Shown here: positions 1-6,765 of the stretch, piece after piece
How positions within the stretch are numbered: the stretch's first letter is position 1
Layout of the letters: the number at the start of each line of letters is the position of its first letter
Source of the DNA: Marinibium conchae
GTDB taxonomy: Bacteria; Pseudomonadota; Gammaproteobacteria; Enterobacterales; Alteromonadaceae
Assembly: GCF_015595035.1 (NCBI RefSeq)
Contig: NZ_JADNRN010000002.1
Location: 807,279 to 871,278, forward strand
Direction: 5' to 3'
Length of the DNA stretch: 64,000 nt
Made by a program: the position numbers and the translations under genes
Notes under the pieces: model-generated
Databases searched by the model: none
What the model was told of the DNA's origin: nothing
The model's input: only the letters and a program-made list of their open reading frames with translations

Positions 1-25
1 TGTTTATCCTGACAGGAGGTAGCCA

Positions 26-202
26 ATGGCAACAGCATCATTTGAAAGAAGTTTTGTGGTTACTGATAGCGACGCTATAAAACAGTTACACAATGACTTA
101 CAAAACCCACGTAAAGTGACAATTGTTACGCGCGATAGAAAAGCGGATAGTGAAAAAGGTATTGAGCTATTAAAACAACAGTTGTCAAATTCGGAGACTT
201 AG
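26..202 (+). CDS. Small antitoxin-like protein (58 aa) of a GNAT pair
   Basis: A 58-residue ORF starts at an ATG with a strong ribosome binding site (AGGAGGT at 14-20). It begins MATASFERSF and ends in a charged helix-like tail (GIELLKQQL). No standard DNA-binding motif is evident, and I do not recognise the family with certainty. The next gene encodes a GNAT acetyltransferase in another frame and overlaps its 3' end, the arrangement of a two-gene toxin-antitoxin module with the antitoxin first. The flanks contain integron attC-like sequence, and such modules are common in chromosomal integrons. The antitoxin role is inferred from size, order and overlap only. Confidence 0.55.
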   Translation: MATASFERSFVVTDSDAIKQLHNDLQNPRKVTIVTRDRKADSEKGIELLKQQLSNSET

Positions 203-723
203 TAAAGGAAGTTGGCGATGATGCCACTAAAAGTCTCCTTTCTAAGTTTTCTTGCCCCAGAAATCAAGACGTCGAAAACTTTCTACTTACCAAAGCCATT
301 CAATTCGAACATACCCATAACGCACGAACCCAGCTAATCCTTGATGATCAAGGTAATATACTTGCGTACTTTTCCGTATCGTTCAAAGAAATAGTACTAG
401 AGACTAATACAGTATCTAAAACTCAAAGAAAGCGATTAGATGGTTTCAGTAAAAGCGCAGAGCGTATTCGTGCGTTTTTAATTGGTCAACTTGGTAAAAA
501 CCAAGCTCTTGAAAATAATCCCATTACGCTTGACCATATCCTCGGCGAGATTTACCTTATTATTCATGATGCACGAGAGCTAATTGGTGGCAGAGTCATC
601 ATATTAGAATGCGAAAATGAGCCAGGTCTTATTCAGCTTTATGAACAACATGGGTTTAAGTTACTGGCAACCGAAGAAGCACCGGAAAGCCAGTTGAAGA
701 CTATGTATATCCATATCGCATAG
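169..723 (+). CDS. GNAT acetyltransferase, probable toxin partner, with no standard start codon
   Basis: An open frame runs from after the stop at 163-165 to the TAG at 721-723 and encodes about 180 residues. GNAT features are clear: a strand region ILDDQGNILAYFSVSF, then LGEIYLIIHDARELIGGRVI, and the C-terminal GLIQLYEQHGFKLL signature. No ATG, GTG or TTG occurs in this frame before the conserved region. The best initiation candidate is ATT at 169, 8 bases after a purine-rich AAAAAGG. An alternative is a -1 slip on AAAA at 172-175 in the upstream small gene, giving a fusion. It could also be a decayed gene, although the frame is intact over its length. GNAT enzymes paired with small antitoxins are known toxins that acetylate aminoacyl-tRNA; that role here is inferred. 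The start coordinate is tentative. Confidence 0.6.
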   Translation: MKTTVVKFGDLVKEVGDDATKSLLSKFSCPRNQDVENFLLTKAIQFEHTHNARTQLILDDQGNILAYFSVSFKEIVLETNTVSKTQRKRLDGFSKSAERIRAFLIGQLGKNQALENNPITLDHILGEIYLIIHDARELIGGRVIILECENEPGLIQLYEQHGFKLLATEEAPESQLKTMYIHIA

Positions 724-804
724 ATTGTAAGCCCGGTCACGTAAACGTTGCTCAAGTTAAATGTTAGACCTGTTCTTTAAAAAATAGCCTTGCCAAAACT
801 CCCC
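724..804. other. Junction with attC-like right core site
   Basis: This short gap contains GTTAGAC at 763-769, a match to the integron core site GTTRRRY, preceded by a right-arm-like stretch. I cannot find a matching left arm near the GNAT stop codon, so any recombination site here is partial or diverged. RHS homology begins abruptly at about 805. Confidence 0.35.
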
Positions 805-1088
805 GATTAATTCATATGAACGGTCGGGTGTACTATTATAACCTTAGCAGATTCATTTCTGTTGACCCAATAGTCCATGGTGGCAGCCAAGGTATCAATC
901 CATATTCTCATATTTTAAACAATCCACTAGCTGGAACCGATCCAACAGGATATAAGCCGGAAATAGAAGAGCATATTATGAGGCGGAAGAAGTCGGGGAG
1001 TCGGTCGCAGAATAGCGTAAAAATAAAGGTCACAAAAGAAAACGGTAAGGTAAGCAAAATTGAACTCAGCTCTACCTGTTGTGGTTGA
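805..1088 (+). pseudogene. RHS/YD-repeat core fragment with short tip
   Basis: The frame from about 805 reads RLIHMNGRVYYYNLSRF followed by ISVDPIVHGG, then NPYSHILNNPLAGTDPTGY. This is the last part of the RHS-repeat-associated core domain, which normally ends a protein of over 1000 residues and precedes a variable toxin tip. Only about 50 residues of core remain, with a 40-residue lysine-rich tail ending at 1088. There is no upstream RHS sequence, export signal or immunity-like gene beside it. The ATG at 816 lies inside the conserved core and is not a natural start. The 3' end coincides with the likely left end of an IS3-type element, so the tail may be truncated. I read it as a displaced remnant. 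Confidence 0.75.
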
Positions 1089-1241
1089 ATTAGCCGGACG
1101 CTCCGAGAAAGGATAAACTCCTACTTGAGGTGAAAGATGACTAAACGAGAATATAAACGCTATCCAGACGATTTTAAACTAGAAACGATAGCAGTAGCGA
1201 CTGAACAGGGTTATTCACATTGTTATGCACTTGGAGGGTAA
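1089..1241 (+). mobile_element. IS3-family left-end remnant with truncated transposase OrfA
   Basis: A 34-residue frame at 1137-1241 starts MTKREYKRYPDDFKLETI and continues AVATEQGYS, the typical N-terminus of an IS3-family OrfA. It is preceded by a terminal-repeat-like stretch (AGCCGGACGCTCCGAG at about 1091-1106) and a ribosome binding site (TTGAGG at 1124-1129). Similarity stops after GYS, where the sequence runs into the start of an integron cassette (GTTATGC at 1222-1228). The helix-turn-helix remainder, OrfB and the right end are missing. The element is dead; it was either deleted or cut by cassette integration. Confidence 0.7.
1222..1228 (+). other. Integron cassette junction core (GTTATGC)
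   Basis: GTTATGC followed by CACTTGGAGGG and an ATG 14 bases after the core is the usual beginning of a Vibrio/Alteromonadales integron cassette. It marks the left border of the VOC cassette. The attC arm that should precede it is replaced by IS3 sequence. Confidence 0.5.
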
Positions 1242-1622
1242 ATGGAACTTAATCAGATAACTCTACCTGTAAATAATATGAAAGAAGCAGTGCGATTTTA
1301 CCTTACTCTAGGTTTTACACTCATTGTTGATACACCTCATTATGCTCGGTTTACTTGCCCTGATGGTGATTCAACGTTTTCTCTAGCACTTGAAGAGGAA
1401 GCATTCGAAAATCATTCTGTCATTTACTTCGAGCATGAAGCACTTGATGAATTATTCGAAAACTTATCTGATAAAGGTGTTGTTTTTGAACAAGCTCCAA
1501 CTGATCAGCGTTATCTCTGGAGAGAGGCCGTTCTGAAAGACCCGTCAGGTAATAAAATAAAGCTTTACTGGGCTGGCGAAAATCGGATCAACCCACCATG
1601 GAGAGTTAAGCAACGTGAATAA
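1242..1622 (+). CDS. VOC (glyoxalase/bleomycin resistance) family cassette protein
   Basis: This 126-residue protein has the beta-alpha-beta-beta-beta layout of a single-chain VOC protein. It starts with ITLPVNNMKEAVRFYLTLGF and ends with LKDPSGNKIKLYWAG. A strong GGAGGG lies just before the ATG. Family members bind a metal and act as dioxygenases, lyases or drug-binding resistance proteins, usually as dimers; the substrate here cannot be read from sequence. The gene lies between a GTTATGC core and an attC-like site whose left arm contains its own stop codon, so it is a typical promoterless integron cassette. Confidence 0.8.
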   Translation: MELNQITLPVNNMKEAVRFYLTLGFTLIVDTPHYARFTCPDGDSTFSLALEEEAFENHSVIYFEHEALDELFENLSDKGVVFEQAPTDQRYLWREAVLKDPSGNKIKLYWAGENRINPPWRVKQRE

Positions 1623-1682
1623 CAAAAGGTTGAAACGGACAAAAATAAAGAGCAATTTTCGCCGCTTAACGTGGTGTTAGTT
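1617..1682 (+). repeat. attC-like integron recombination site
   Basis: The left arm (TAACAAAAGGTTGAAACGG from 1620) pairs imperfectly with the right arm (CCGCTTAACGTGGTGTTA ending at 1679). The site ends with the core GTTAG at 1676-1680. The arm pattern resembles the Vibrio cholerae repeat, and the stop codon of the preceding gene (1620-1622) lies in the left arm, as is usual for attC. The site is about 60 bp, at the short end of the known range. Confidence 0.6.
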
Positions 1683-1714
1683 TTTGAAAATGTACCAGAA
1701 AATGGAATTTGATA

Positions 1715-2473
1715 ATGGCTAGATCAATCTATGTCATCCTAGTTTTATTTTTACTTGGATGTAGCCCAGATAATCAATCATCTCAGAATATTTTAAGAGG
1801 TGAAACCAATCGCGCGTTGAATGAATGCTATCAAATATCCGATGATAATATTAACTATAAAACAGCGGCAAAATTTAGTTTGTCAGTGCCAAGCTGGGCT
1901 TTAAACTTGCCACTTGAAAATGAATTTACAGATACTTGTGAAATTACCTCTCTTAAATTGCACTTTGCATATATCAATGAAAAATTGGTACTCATGCCAC
2001 ATCCAGGGATAAAGCATCCTAATAATATTAATTTTCCAAAGTTCTTTGACACTCTGACGCTTTATTTAAATTTTCGTGATCCACAAAAAGATAACTACGG
2101 AGACGCTAAGAGTAACTGTGATAATAAAAAACCAATATATGAGTACCCAGAATTTGGGTTTCGTATGTGTCCATACCTGACTGCCCAAAAGAATGAGAAT
2201 GTCCAGTCTCTGCCTTTTTATCCCAAATTTGAAACAATGAGTAAAAGGGTTCATCCAACGTCTCTTACCTGTAGGCATGAGGATTTAAGTGGCTATACTA
2301 TAGATAACGTATTCGATATGCATGTTCCATATTCTTGCAGGGGTTATTGGTACTGGCGTGAAGGCTCTTCAGGTACGTTTGATATTTCCAAAGGGCAAGT
2401 TCTTAAAAAGTTCTCAAATGCTATGAGTGCTGCTGAGGTGCTGTTGAACTCGTGGGTAGTAAATGAAACCTAA
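1715..2473 (+). CDS. Hypothetical lipoprotein (integron cassette)
   Basis: The 252-residue product starts with a lipoprotein signal peptide (MARSIYVILVLFLLGC), whose lipobox LLGC predicts lipidation at about residue 16. The mature part has several cysteines and many aromatic residues (RGYWYWREGSSGTFDISKG near the C-terminus). I do not recognise the family. I chose the ATG at 1715, with GGA 8 bases upstream, over the TTG at 1709. The gene starts 33 bases after an attC core, and its stop codon lies in the left arm of a further half attC, so it is the last cassette before the pilin gene. It probably sits in the outer membrane facing the periplasm. Confidence 0.65.
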   Translation: MARSIYVILVLFLLGCSPDNQSSQNILRGETNRALNECYQISDDNINYKTAAKFSLSVPSWALNLPLENEFTDTCEITSLKLHFAYINEKLVLMPHPGIKHPNNINFPKFFDTLTLYLNFRDPQKDNYGDAKSNCDNKKPIYEYPEFGFRMCPYLTAQKNENVQSLPFYPKFETMSKRVHPTSLTCRHEDLSGYTIDNVFDMHVPYSCRGYWYWREGSSGTFDISKGQVLKKFSNAMSAAEVLLNSWVVNET

Positions 2474-2490
2474 CCAACAGCTCAAGAGCG
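2468..2490 (+). repeat. Half attC site (left arm only)
   Basis: ACCTAAC at 2468-2474 fits the RYYYAAC core, followed by CAACAGCTCAAGAGCG, a typical attC left arm. It overlaps the stop codon of the lipoprotein gene. No matching right arm ending in GTTRRRY follows before the pilin gene ends at 2513, so the array appears to be cut here. Confidence 0.5.
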
Positions 2491-2512
2491 TTTTAGCTAT
2501 CCCTAAATCGCT

Positions 2513-3007
2513 CTACTCATCCAAAATAAAAGTGTACCTACCATTCGATGTTCTGCGGAACTTACCGCTGCTTATGTCGCCATTGTCTAAAATTGCATCC
2601 AACTGGATGAAGTCTTGCTCATCGGCAGTTGAGCCAGTAATTGAAATGCCAGCATAAGCATATTGATTTGGTCCTTCCCAGTTCCAATTGCCGCCGATGA
2701 CAGTAGGTGCTAACCATTGTGCACTATTAATGGTTAAACCGCTGGGTATAACACCAACGGGAACGTCGTTAGGGTAATCGCCGTAAACTTGTTTTGCGAT
2801 GTGGAACTCGCGCGCAAATGCACCAAGCTGTGATGCCGTTTCAGTTAATTGCGCTCGCAATACATAGCTTTTGTACATTGGCAAAGAAATCGCTGCAAGC
2901 AAACCTATTATTGCCACTACGATCATAAGTTCGATAAGCGTGAAGCCACTAGTGCTCAACTTATTGTTACGGCCACTTAAGTGATTATCTGTATTACTCT
3001 GTTCCAT
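2513..3007 (-). CDS. Type IV pilin-like major subunit/pseudopilin
   Basis: The 164-residue product has a short charged leader, then the prepilin peptidase site and hydrophobic helix [20 protein letters not shown]. The glycine before FTLIE and the glutamate at +5 are both present. The C-terminal globular part ends in the IV-pilin-like [13 protein letters not shown] chose ATG at 3007 (GAGGG 8 bases upstream) rather than the TTG at 3028. It would be processed by PilD and assembled by an inner-membrane pilus or type II secretion machine, none of whose other genes are nearby. It is a stand-alone PilA/PilE-like gene next to an integron array end. Confidence 0.85.
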   Translation of the reverse strand: MEQSNTDNHLSGRNNKLSTSGFTLIELMIVVAIIGLLAAISLPMYKSYVLRAQLTETASQLGAFAREFHIAKQVYGDYPNDVPVGVIPSGLTINSAQWLAPTVIGGNWNWEGPNQYAYAGISITGSTADEQDFIQLDAILDNGDISSGKFRRTSNGRYTFILDE

Positions 3008-3190
3008 AAATAACGCCCTCACTGTCAATATGTCATTTCAAACACATGGTCGTTCAACGCTTGGGTCTACGCTCAAGTTGGTAAAAGCTTATCAGTCAGT
3101 AGGCTTGATATGGATATTTTGAGTGATACCCAAGTATCGTGACAATTGAGGATTCTGTTCTCGTGCATTATCATTATTTTATCTGAATGT

Positions 3191-3219
3191 TTGCAAATGC
3201 ATTATCGTTTAATTATACT
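3191..3219 (+). promoter_or_regulatory. Promoter of the Xre/RES operon with overlapping palindrome
   Basis: TTGCAA (3191-3196) and TATACT (3214-3219) are separated by 17 bases. The -35 box lies within a near-palindrome (AATG-TTTGCAAA-TG-CATT, 3186-3203). This is a reasonable operator for autorepression by the Xre antitoxin, as is usual for this family. Confidence 0.6.
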
Positions 3220-3247
3220 CACAACTAACAATCATTAGGAGCAGCGC

Positions 3248-3622
3248 ATGCACGCATCTATCGAAGAGCACAGTAGTACGCCAACGCAAGTGGTCACAAA
3301 AGCCCTATTCAATGTGAAAGATGAGCTGGGTGTGTCACAAGAAGTGATTGGGCAAATTATTGGCGCAGATGCCGCTACGGTATCACGTATGCAAAAACGC
3401 ATGGATATGAAGCAAAACAGAGTTTATGAAACGGCAGTGATACTGATCAGGATCTATCGTTCTTTGTATACTATTTTGGGCGGCTCTAGTGATGCGATAA
3501 AACATTGGTTAAATACTAACAATAAGGACTTTATGGGGCGGCCGCCAATCGATAATATGAAAAATATTGTCGGCCTCATCAATACCGCTGAATATCTAGA
3601 TTCAATGCGTGGGCGCACTTGA
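3248..3622 (+). CDS. Xre/MbcA/ParS-type antitoxin
   Basis: This 124-residue protein has an N-terminal Xre-like helix-turn-helix (about residues 20-58, GVSQEVIGQIIGADAATVSRM). Its C-terminal DUF2384 toxin-binding region (about 68-118) contains IKHWLNTNNKDFMGRPPIDN. It precedes a RES-domain gene with a 4-base TTGA overlap, the standard antitoxin-toxin order. The antitoxin blocks the RES active site and represses the operon promoter. Ribosome binding site AGGAG lies at 3237-3241. Confidence 0.9.
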   Translation: MHASIEEHSSTPTQVVTKALFNVKDELGVSQEVIGQIIGADAATVSRMQKRMDMKQNRVYETAVILIRIYRSLYTILGGSSDAIKHWLNTNNKDFMGRPPIDNMKNIVGLINTAEYLDSMRGRT

Positions 3623-4356
3623 TACCTCTTTCATCAATTACCAGTAGTGCCACCAAGCGCGTATTTAGAGTGGTAGAATCGCAAGAATCAGTAGCAACAA
3701 TGCGCTTGGTCGATACGCTTGAAGAGCATGCCTTACTTGAAGATATCATTGAAAACGCTAAGCCAGTATTGCCCCCTCACGCTGATCAGGCACACCGACA
3801 CTATTTACTAAAAACACCTTTTCGTTATCCGCCGTTGAAATATGGTTCGCGTTTTGGCCGGAGGTTTGAGCCTTCTCTGTTTTATGCTAGTCATCAATTA
3901 CGCAGTGCCTTGTTAGAATCTGCGTTTTATAGCTTTTATTTTATGAGTAGAAGTGACACTCCATTTTTAGGCAGCATCAACAATAAAAAGACCTCGTTTT
4001 CGGCTATGGTATCTACTCAGCGCTACGCAAACCTTTGCTTGCTTGAGGATGATGAGACTCAAGCTGCGCTGCAGAATAAGTCTGATTACAGCTATACGCA
4101 GCGTATTGGTCAGTTTTTACGAAATGAAAATATCGATGCCTTTTCTTATTATTCTGCGCGAGAGAGTAACGCAAAGCATATTGCTGTGTTTTACCTCAAC
4201 GCTATCAAAGGTGAACCTGAGAATGAGCTTCATTGGGAAGTGAAGCAAACGCCTGAGCGAATCATTTTTTATTGCTCTGCAAATACGAAGCTGAATACCC
4301 AGTTTGAGCTTCAGCAATTCACTGTTGATGGTAAGTTGCCGCGGCCAAGTGAGTAA
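3619..4356 (+). CDS. RES-domain toxin (NAD+-degrading family)
   Basis: The 245-residue RES protein carries the family arginine, glutamate and serine positions in KYGSRFGRRFEPSLFYAS, ALLESAFY and YSARESNAKH. Characterised RES toxins deplete NAD+ by hydrolysis or phosphorolysis. It starts at TTG 3619, which overlaps the antitoxin TGA, giving translational coupling and low toxin output. The frame is intact at full length, so the toxin is probably functional. The module sits directly upstream of rho, where trxA is found in Escherichia coli. Confidence 0.9.
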   Translation: MIPLSSITSSATKRVFRVVESQESVATMRLVDTLEEHALLEDIIENAKPVLPPHADQAHRHYLLKTPFRYPPLKYGSRFGRRFEPSLFYASHQLRSALLESAFYSFYFMSRSDTPFLGSINNKKTSFSAMVSTQRYANLCLLEDDETQAALQNKSDYSYTQRIGQFLRNENIDAFSYYSARESNAKHIAVFYLNAIKGEPENELHWEVKQTPERIIFYCSANTKLNTQFELQQFTVDGKLPRPSE

Positions 4357-4665
4357 TAAAAGAGAAATGCAGGGCAAAAAATAGTTATTTTTTTGTAAAA
4401 CTGGACGATAACTATATTTAGTGCTAACTTTGCACTGTGCTCATCCGAGCGAACCTTTTTTTAAATTCCTGTTCTTCGACTAGTGATACATCATTAGTGA
4501 ACACCTTACGTGCTCATTCATCAGTTTCACTTTCTTTGAACTCGAAATACTAAAATCAAACTTCGATAAACGAAAACTAACCAGAGACTACTTTTGACAA
4601 GGCAAAGCCGTTATACCGTATTCAATACGCTGTAGTGCTGAACCTAAACACAAAGACCCACCAAT
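4357..4665 (+). other. rho leader region without a gene
   Basis: This 309-base stretch separates the RES gene from rho and has no convincing ORF. It contains a long pyrimidine-rich, C-containing and weakly structured stretch on the coding strand (about 4440-4560). That suits a Rho-utilisation leader, and rho is autoregulated by termination in its leader in enterobacteria. TTGACA at 4594-4599 has no well spaced -10 box, so I do not assign the promoter. Confidence 0.35.
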
Positions 4666-5931
4666 ATGAATTTGACCGAATTAAAAAGCAAACCTATTAG
4701 CGAACTTGTAAAACTGTCTAGCGAAATGGGCTTGGAAAATCTAGCACGCGCTAGAAAACAAGACATTATTTTTTCTATCCTGAAATCTCACGCCAAAGGC
4801 GGTGAAGATATCTTTGGAGATGGTGTACTAGAAATCTTGCAAGATGGCTTCGGCTTTTTGCGTTCAGGCGATAGCTCTTATTTAGCTGGCCCCGACGACA
4901 TCTATGTTTCGCCGAGTCAAATTCGTCGTTTCAACCTTCGTACAGGCGACACGATCGCTGGGAAAATACGTCCACCGAAAGACAGTGAGCGTTATTTTGC
5001 ACTACTGAAGATACGTGAAGTAAACTTCGACAAACCTGAAAACTCTCGCAATAAGATACTCTTCGAAAACTTAACACCTTTGCATGCTAATGAGCGTTTT
5101 AGACTGCAACGTGGAAATGGTAGTACTGAAGATATCACCGCGCGTGTACTCGATTTGGCATCACCCATTGGCCGTGGTCAGCGTGGCCTAATTGTAGCGC
5201 CGCCAAAAGCAGGTAAAACGCTTTTACTACAGAACATTGCTCAATCAATTGCGGCTAATCACCCAGAATGTCAGTTAATGGTATTGCTCATTGACGAACG
5301 TCCGGAAGAAGTTACTGAAATGCAGCGTTTGGTTCAAGGTGAAGTTATTGCTTCGACTTTCGACGAGCCTGCTAGTCGCCATGTTCAGGTAGCTGAAATG
5401 GTGATTGAAAAAGCCAAGCGTTTGGTCGAACACAAAAAAGATGTTGTTATCTTACTTGATTCAATCACGCGTTTGGCACGTGCTTACAACACCGTTATTC
5501 CCTCATCTGGTAAAGTACTTACTGGTGGTGTTGATGCCAACGCATTGCACAAGCCTAAGCGCTTCTTTGGCGCTGCGCGTAACGTGGAAGAGGGGGGCAG
5601 TTTAACGATTATTGCCACCGCACTTATCGACACCGGCTCAAAAATGGATGAAGTTATTTACGAAGAGTTTAAGGGTACAGGTAACATGGAACTACACCTT
5701 AACCGTAAGATTGCTGAGAAGCGTGTTTTCCCTGCTATTGACTTTAACCGTTCAGGCACGCGTCGTGAAGAATTACTTACCACTCAAGACGAGCTACAAA
5801 AAATGTGGATCTTGCGCAAAATTGTACATGAGATGTCTGAGATTGATGCCATGGAGTTTCTCATTGGCCGCCTTTCGATGACGAAAACTAATGATGAATT
5901 CTTTGATTCAATGAAACGCCAGAAAGGCTAA
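4666..5931 (+). CDS. rho: Transcription termination factor Rho
   Basis: The 421-residue product matches the usual Rho length. It has the N-terminal helical domain ([17 protein letters not shown]), the cold-shock-like RNA-binding domain with GFGFLR (about residues 62-67), and the RecA-like motor. The motor contains Walker A APPKAGKT (lysine at about 184) and Walker B region [11 protein letters not shown], followed by the Q-loop/R-loop region [22 protein letters not shown]. The hexameric helicase terminates transcription of untranslated RNA in the cytoplasm. The upstream neighbour is a toxin module instead of trxA. Confidence 0.98.
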   Translation: MNLTELKSKPISELVKLSSEMGLENLARARKQDIIFSILKSHAKGGEDIFGDGVLEILQDGFGFLRSGDSSYLAGPDDIYVSPSQIRRFNLRTGDTIAGKIRPPKDSERYFALLKIREVNFDKPENSRNKILFENLTPLHANERFRLQRGNGSTEDITARVLDLASPIGRGQRGLIVAPPKAGKTLLLQNIAQSIAANHPECQLMVLLIDERPEEVTEMQRLVQGEVIASTFDEPASRHVQVAEMVIEKAKRLVEHKKDVVILLDSITRLARAYNTVIPSSGKVLTGGVDANALHKPKRFFGAARNVEEGGSLTIIATALIDTGSKMDEVIYEEFKGTGNMELHLNRKIAEKRVFPAIDFNRSGTRREELLTTQDELQKMWILRKIVHEMSEIDAMEFLIGRLSMTKTNDEFFDSMKRQKG

Positions 5932-6009
5932 GTCTTTCAAAAGTATTATAGAAACTGGCTCAACTTCATTGTGCAGCCAGTTTTTTTGTTTTTAATAAAA
6001 GGTAAAACC

Positions 6010-6531
6010 ATGGAACTTGTTAAGCCCTGCCTACGTTACAAACAAAGCTATATAAGTTACATACAAGAGTTGGGTGAAGAAGAGCGTTACCCTTTTCCCC
6101 TCGACTTCGACCACAGTGATTTTGTTGCAATGCTGCAGCGCAATGAAGACTTTGCCAAAGGCGTGAATATTCCCCAAGGCTACGTGCCAAGTTCCACTTG
6201 GTGGCTAGTGCATAACGAAGAAATTATTGGCGTAGTGAACCTTCGACATTATTTGAACGATAATATTAAACATATTGGCGGGCATGTTGGCCTAGGGATT
6301 CGCCCTAGTTATCGAGGCAGAGGCCTCAGCACAAAATTGCTAGGCCTATGTATGAACGAAGCAAAGTTGCTAGGCATATCAGCGCTACATGTTCATTGTT
6401 ATGAGAGCAATATCGCTTCGATGAGCATGATAAAAAGTTGTGGTGGTGAGCTACACTCGATTGTGGGTACTGATGATAATAACGCCGAAGGTGTCGCGCG
6501 TTTTATAATCTCGCTTTGCCCTGCGCATTAA
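6010..6531 (+). CDS. GNAT family N-acetyltransferase
   Basis: This 173-residue protein has a GNAT fold. The acetyl-CoA loop is visible as IRPSYRGRGLSTKLLGLCM (R/Q-x-x-G-x-G/A type), with IASMSMIKSCGGELHSI near the C-terminus. The sequence WWLVHNEEIIGVVNLRHYLN resembles predicted acetyltransferases of small cytosolic substrates; the substrate is unknown. I chose ATG 6010, preceded by AAAAGG at 5997-6002, over the earlier frame start at 5971. The gene is single, with a terminator-like hairpin downstream. Confidence 0.85.
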   Translation: MELVKPCLRYKQSYISYIQELGEEERYPFPLDFDHSDFVAMLQRNEDFAKGVNIPQGYVPSSTWWLVHNEEIIGVVNLRHYLNDNIKHIGGHVGLGIRPSYRGRGLSTKLLGLCMNEAKLLGISALHVHCYESNIASMSMIKSCGGELHSIVGTDDNNAEGVARFIISLCPAH

Positions 6532-6556
6532 CTCATGAAAGCGCTAAGCGCGACGT

Positions 6557-6589
6557 CCATAACGAAGCCCTAGTATCCGTTATGGTTTT
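6557..6589 (+). terminator. Probable terminator after the GNAT gene
   Basis: CCATAACG (6557-6564) and CGTTATGG (6578-6585) form a perfect 8-bp stem followed by TTTT. The loop is 13 bases, so strength is moderate. It separates the GNAT gene from the DUF4132 gene. Confidence 0.5.
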
Positions 6590-6733
6590 CTCTAACTTGC
6601 GCAGTATCACAAGCTATATATTGAACCAACCCAGCCCGATACTTACCTCTTTGCATATTCTTTTTTTGAAAGTCAAAAAACACTTTGCAGATAAGGTTAA
6701 ATAGGCAAAAATACAGACAAACAGGGAACAGTC

Positions 6734-6763
6734 ATGTTAGAAGATGGCAAGGAAAGGATTTAA
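6734..6763 (+). CDS. Possible 9-codon upstream ORF
   Basis: ATG at 6734 opens a frame of nine codons (MLEDGKERI) that stops two bases before the ATG of the DUF4132 gene. AGGGAA lies 5-10 bases upstream. It could couple translation of the large gene or simply be chance; its own SD-like AAGGA lies inside the short frame. Confidence 0.2.
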   Translation: MLEDGKERI

Positions 6764-6765
6764 TA

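Noticed and set aside
816..1088. Functional small RHS toxin gene
   Set aside because: The ATG lies inside the conserved RHS core; the upstream core is absent and no export or immunity genes are nearby, so it is treated as a remnant.
2463..2657. 64-codon plus-strand frame after the lipoprotein gene
   Set aside because: It overlaps the half attC and then runs antisense through the 3' end of the pilin gene; no ribosome site and no protein signature.
4580..4625. Promoter TTGACA/TATACC for rho
   Set aside because: The spacer is only 12 bases, and other -10 choices are weak or 19 bases away.
6516..6704. 62-codon frame after the GNAT gene
   Set aside because: It crosses a terminator-like hairpin, has no ribosome site, and shows no protein-like composition.
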